8,087 nucleotides of DNA from positions 1-8,087 of the forward strand of contig JAUXGG010000056.1 in the NCBI GenBank assembly GCA_030622265.1, written 5' to 3'. The notes beneath the pieces were generated by a model. It searched no databases, was not told the origin of the DNA, and was given only the letters and a program-made list of their open reading frames with translations. The translations under genes and the position numbers were made by a program. This document shows, piece by piece, positions 6,131 to 8,087 of the stretch (positions within the stretch are counted from its first letter, which is position 1; each line of letters begins with the position of its first letter). The DNA comes from Candidatus Eiseniibacteriota bacterium. Its GTDB lineage: Bacteria; Arandabacterota; Arandabacteria; Arandabacterales; Arandabacteraceae.

Positions 6131-7534
6131 ATGAAGCAGTTGCTAATGCTGGGTCTTGCCCTGATTGTCCTTCCCGCCCTGGCTCATTCGACCCCTTATG
6201 TCTCTCCCGAGGAATACGGGCAGATGCCCACAATCGAGGAGAGCTTCGAGCTCGACTATGTGCCCTCGCAGACGCTTTACAGCTATGATCCCTTGAACCG
6301 CCTGCTAATGGGTGCTGACTTCATAGTCACGATGCAGGTAAGCGACACTTCGTCGGCTGCCTATGGCGGCATGAGAGAGGGCGAGCATATGCTCGGGGTC
6401 ATCCAGACGGACAATACGAGTGAGTCCATATGGATCTGGAGCCGCTGTTACCGGAGGACCGGCACTGATACCTACGGCGAGAACGTCGATGCGGCCTGGA
6501 CCTACTGCATGAATCATCCTGCCTACAACGAGGAGGGCGGTGACGATCCGGTCACCGGATATTATCGCGTCTACAACTGCTCCTGGGCCCTGCGGGCGTC
6601 GATGGAATATCTCGACGTTTACGGTGACGCCTCCTATGTCGCCTATGCCGAGTCATGCGCTTCCTACCTGTGTCATCATCCGATGCAGCTCAGGCGCCCC
6701 GTAGGAATGGCCAAGAAACTCAACTGCAGCATAATGGGATGGGCTGTCGGCAATCTCTATGAGTACGGCGTCTTGGCGGGGAACTCCACCTATACGGGCA
6801 AGGCTCTCGCCATGGCGGATTCGCTCAAGGATTTCGCCCAGGCGAGGACCGCCTGTTTTGCGTGGGACGAGTGGGCGATGAATGGCAGCGCCGTGATGTG
6901 GGGCGTCGTTAACTCCTACTTCGCCGATGACCCGGAGAGCGTGGCGATCTGGGTCGAGACCCATGCGCCTTTCATGGATACCGAGATCGATTCTTCCACC
7001 TACCAGAACGCCTGGCGCGGCTGGGCGGCGCTGGGGCAGTACACCGCTACCAGTGTCCTCAAGAGCGGTGTCTACGACGGCTATTTTAAGCACCTGGCCG
7101 ACACCCTGGTTTTGAATGACGGTGACAGCGATGGGGGGATCCCGGTGATCGATGCCGAGCCCGACGATCACGACCAGTCGTGGGTCACCAATTACCTTGG
7201 CTTCATGTGCATGGATAAGCTTATAGAGTTCGCCGGCCTGGCGGAAGGGTACGAAACGGGCATTGCCGCGCTCGCCGCCAGGGCGACCCCCATGCCATCA
7301 GTGGGCCTCCCCCGGCTCCACTTTATGCTTGCCGCGCCCGCCGAGGTAAGGGTGAGCGTCTACGATGTTACGGGAAGAAGCATCGTGAGCAAGTATCTCG
7401 GGATGACCCCGGCCGGCTCCCATTCGGTACCGCTCGCCGGAGAGGCTCCGCAGGCGGCCTCGGCCGGCATATATTTCTATAGCGTCGAGGCGGGAAGAAG
7501 GGTTGCCAGCGGGAAGATAGTTGTGCTAAGGTAG
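6131..7534 (+). CDS. Exported helical-hairpin repeat protein with C-terminal sorting domain
   Basis: The protein has 467 residues. Residues 1-18 are a signal peptide (MKQL, hydrophobic core, cleavage after ALA at 16-18). Residues about 55-375 show repeated helical pairs rich in Trp, Tyr and Ala: near 146-184, 197-237, 243-282, 289-327 and 348-371. These resemble an alpha/alpha-toroid of the six-hairpin glycosidase type. Acidic patches such as EEGGDDP (134-140) and DAEPDDHDQSW (341-351) could form an active site, but I cannot assign a family, so carbohydrate action is inference. There are eight cysteines (106, 126, 150, 176, 181, 199, 242, 360), which could form disulfides outside the cytoplasm. 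Residues about 391-467 are a FlgD-Ig-like sorting domain (VSVYDVTGRSIVSK, AGIYFYSVEAGRR, IVVLR) whose usual leading NPF motif is missing. It has its own promoter (6060-6088) and ribosome binding site. Confidence 0.8.
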   Translation: MKQLLMLGLALIVLPALAHSTPYVSPEEYGQMPTIEESFELDYVPSQTLYSYDPLNRLLMGADFIVTMQVSDTSSAAYGGMREGEHMLGVIQTDNTSESIWIWSRCYRRTGTDTYGENVDAAWTYCMNHPAYNEEGGDDPVTGYYRVYNCSWALRASMEYLDVYGDASYVAYAESCASYLCHHPMQLRRPVGMAKKLNCSIMGWAVGNLYEYGVLAGNSTYTGKALAMADSLKDFAQARTACFAWDEWAMNGSAVMWGVVNSYFADDPESVAIWVETHAPFMDTEIDSSTYQNAWRGWAALGQYTATSVLKSGVYDGYFKHLADTLVLNDGDSDGGIPVIDAEPDDHDQSWVTNYLGFMCMDKLIEFAGLAEGYETGIAALAARATPMPSVGLPRLHFMLAAPAEVRVSVYDVTGRSIVSKYLGMTPAGSHSVPLAGEAPQAASAGIYFYSVEAGRRVASGKIVVLR

Positions 7535-7629
7535 GCGCAAATGACAGGCCCGGGAGCGGGGGTATCTGCTCCAGGCATTCCCGGACCCGCAACCCCTCAG
7601 TGAGGCCCAGGGAGTTGGCAACTGGTTCT

Positions 7630-8087
7630 GTGCTCAGGCGTACCAAGATACTCTGCACCCTAGGCCCGGCCTCGTCATCCCGCAAGATCGTCCGGGCCAT
7701 GGTGGATGCGGGCATGGATGCGGTCAGGCTCAATTTCTCACACGGCACCCACACCTCCCATGATGACCTCATCCGGACGGTCAGGAAATGCGCGGCCGCC
7801 AGGAAGAGGCCCATCCCGATTATCCAGGACCTCCAGGGGCCCCGTTTCAGGGTCGCGAATCTTAAGGACGGCTGCGTGGTCTTAAAGCGCGGCGACCTGG
7901 TAACAATCGGCAAAGGCCGTGCCAAGGGCAAAGGCCGCGGCAAGGGCAAAGGGCGTGCCGGGGAAGTCAGCATACCTATCAGGCCGGCCTATCCCGTTAA
8001 GTCGGTCAAGGCCGGTCACAGGGTAATCATCGGGGACCTCGGGATCGGACTCCGCGTCGTGTCGACCTCGACAGGGAGGATCCGGTG
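7630..8087 (+). CDS. Pyruvate kinase, divergent, 3' truncated by the window edge
   Basis: The first 152 codons of a pyruvate kinase are present. RRTKILCTLGPASS (3-16) and VRLNFSHG (32-39) are the hallmark start of the TIM-barrel domain, with Arg33, Asn35 and Ser37 at nucleotide and potassium sites. QDLQGPRFRV (66-75) replaces the usual DLQGPKIR. The lid domain follows, with IPI..YP..VKAGHRVIIGDLGIGLRVV at about 115-144. There the usual IDDG reads IGDLG. Between residues 94 and 110 it carries a glycine/lysine/arginine repeat not expected in the family. The enzyme should convert phosphoenolpyruvate and ADP to pyruvate and ATP in the cytoplasm. GTG 7630 gives the normal N-terminal length; GTG 7600 and TTG 7615 are in-frame alternatives. 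No well-placed ribosome binding site is visible (GGGAG at 7610-7614 is 15 bases away), and no clear promoter lies in 7535-7629. The active-site core beyond residue 152 is outside the window. Confidence 0.87.
   Translation, partial: MLRRTKILCTLGPASSSRKIVRAMVDAGMDAVRLNFSHGTHTSHDDLIRTVRKCAAARKRPIPIIQDLQGPRFRVANLKDGCVVLKRGDLVTIGKGRAKGKGRGKGKGRAGEVSIPIRPAYPVKSVKAGHRVIIGDLGIGLRVVSTSTGRIR
7909..7959 (+). repeat. Tandem 18-bp repeat (about 2.8 copies) in pyruvate kinase
   Basis: Units at 7909-7926, 7927-7944 and 7945-7959 (partial) follow the pattern GGCAAAGGCCGTGCCAAG with one to two changes each. They encode GKGRAK, GKGRGK and GKGRA. The 18-bp length keeps the frame, so the enzyme is not broken. 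Copy number could vary between strains by slippage. Confidence 0.9.

Noticed and set aside
7550..7584. Possible terminator after the exported protein gene (CCGGGA/TCCCGG, or GGAGC/GCTCC)
   Set aside because: The stems are five to six base pairs, mutually exclusive, and not followed by a T-run. It may fold but does not look like a rho-independent terminator.

Overview
The window looks like chromosomal DNA from an anaerobic, fairly GC-rich bacterium with strong Shine-Dalgarno sites and frequent GTG starts. Two proteins end in the same FlgD-Ig-like C-terminal sorting domain (YDVTGR ... AGxYF ... VLLR/VVLR), a type common in FCB-group bacteria and related uncultured phyla (for example Eisenbacteria, Latescibacteria, WOR-3). 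The two best promoters are ordinary sigma-70 type, and Shine-Dalgarno sites are strong. Both argue against Bacteroidota proper. Species or phylum cannot be fixed from this sequence alone.

Layout. (a) Positions 1-479: 3' end of a secreted-protein gene carrying the sorting domain. (b) Positions 480-1109: no conventional plus-strand gene. On the minus strand, however, a reading frame ending at 759 encodes a textbook SEC-C zinc motif, either a tiny protein or the tail of a decayed gene. A near-consensus promoter sits at 1050-1078. (c) Positions 1110-6063: one tightly packed plus-strand cluster of five genes with gaps of 15 and about 10 nt and overlaps of 40 and 11 nt. It encodes a four-cluster ferredoxin, a tungsten/molybdenum aldehyde:ferredoxin oxidoreductase (AOR) family protein, a B12-binding-type radical SAM protein, a DUF4416 protein and an EamA/DMT transporter. 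(d) Positions 6060-7534: a second promoter overlaps the transporter stop codon and drives an exported 467-residue protein made of helical-hairpin repeats plus a sorting domain. (e) Positions 7630-8087: 5' part of a divergent pyruvate kinase whose lid domain contains a short tandem (GKGRxK) repeat.

How the genes fit together. The ferredoxin and AOR subunits almost certainly form one two-subunit oxidoreductase that moves electrons between an aldehyde or carboxylate substrate and a low-potential carrier. The radical SAM protein, the DUF4416 protein and the exporter are co-transcribed by position, so a shared task (maturation, substrate supply or product export) is plausible but unproven. The most interesting points are this five-gene unit, the lack of a standard start codon for the radical SAM gene, the hidden SEC-C reading frame, and the repeat inserted in pyruvate kinase.
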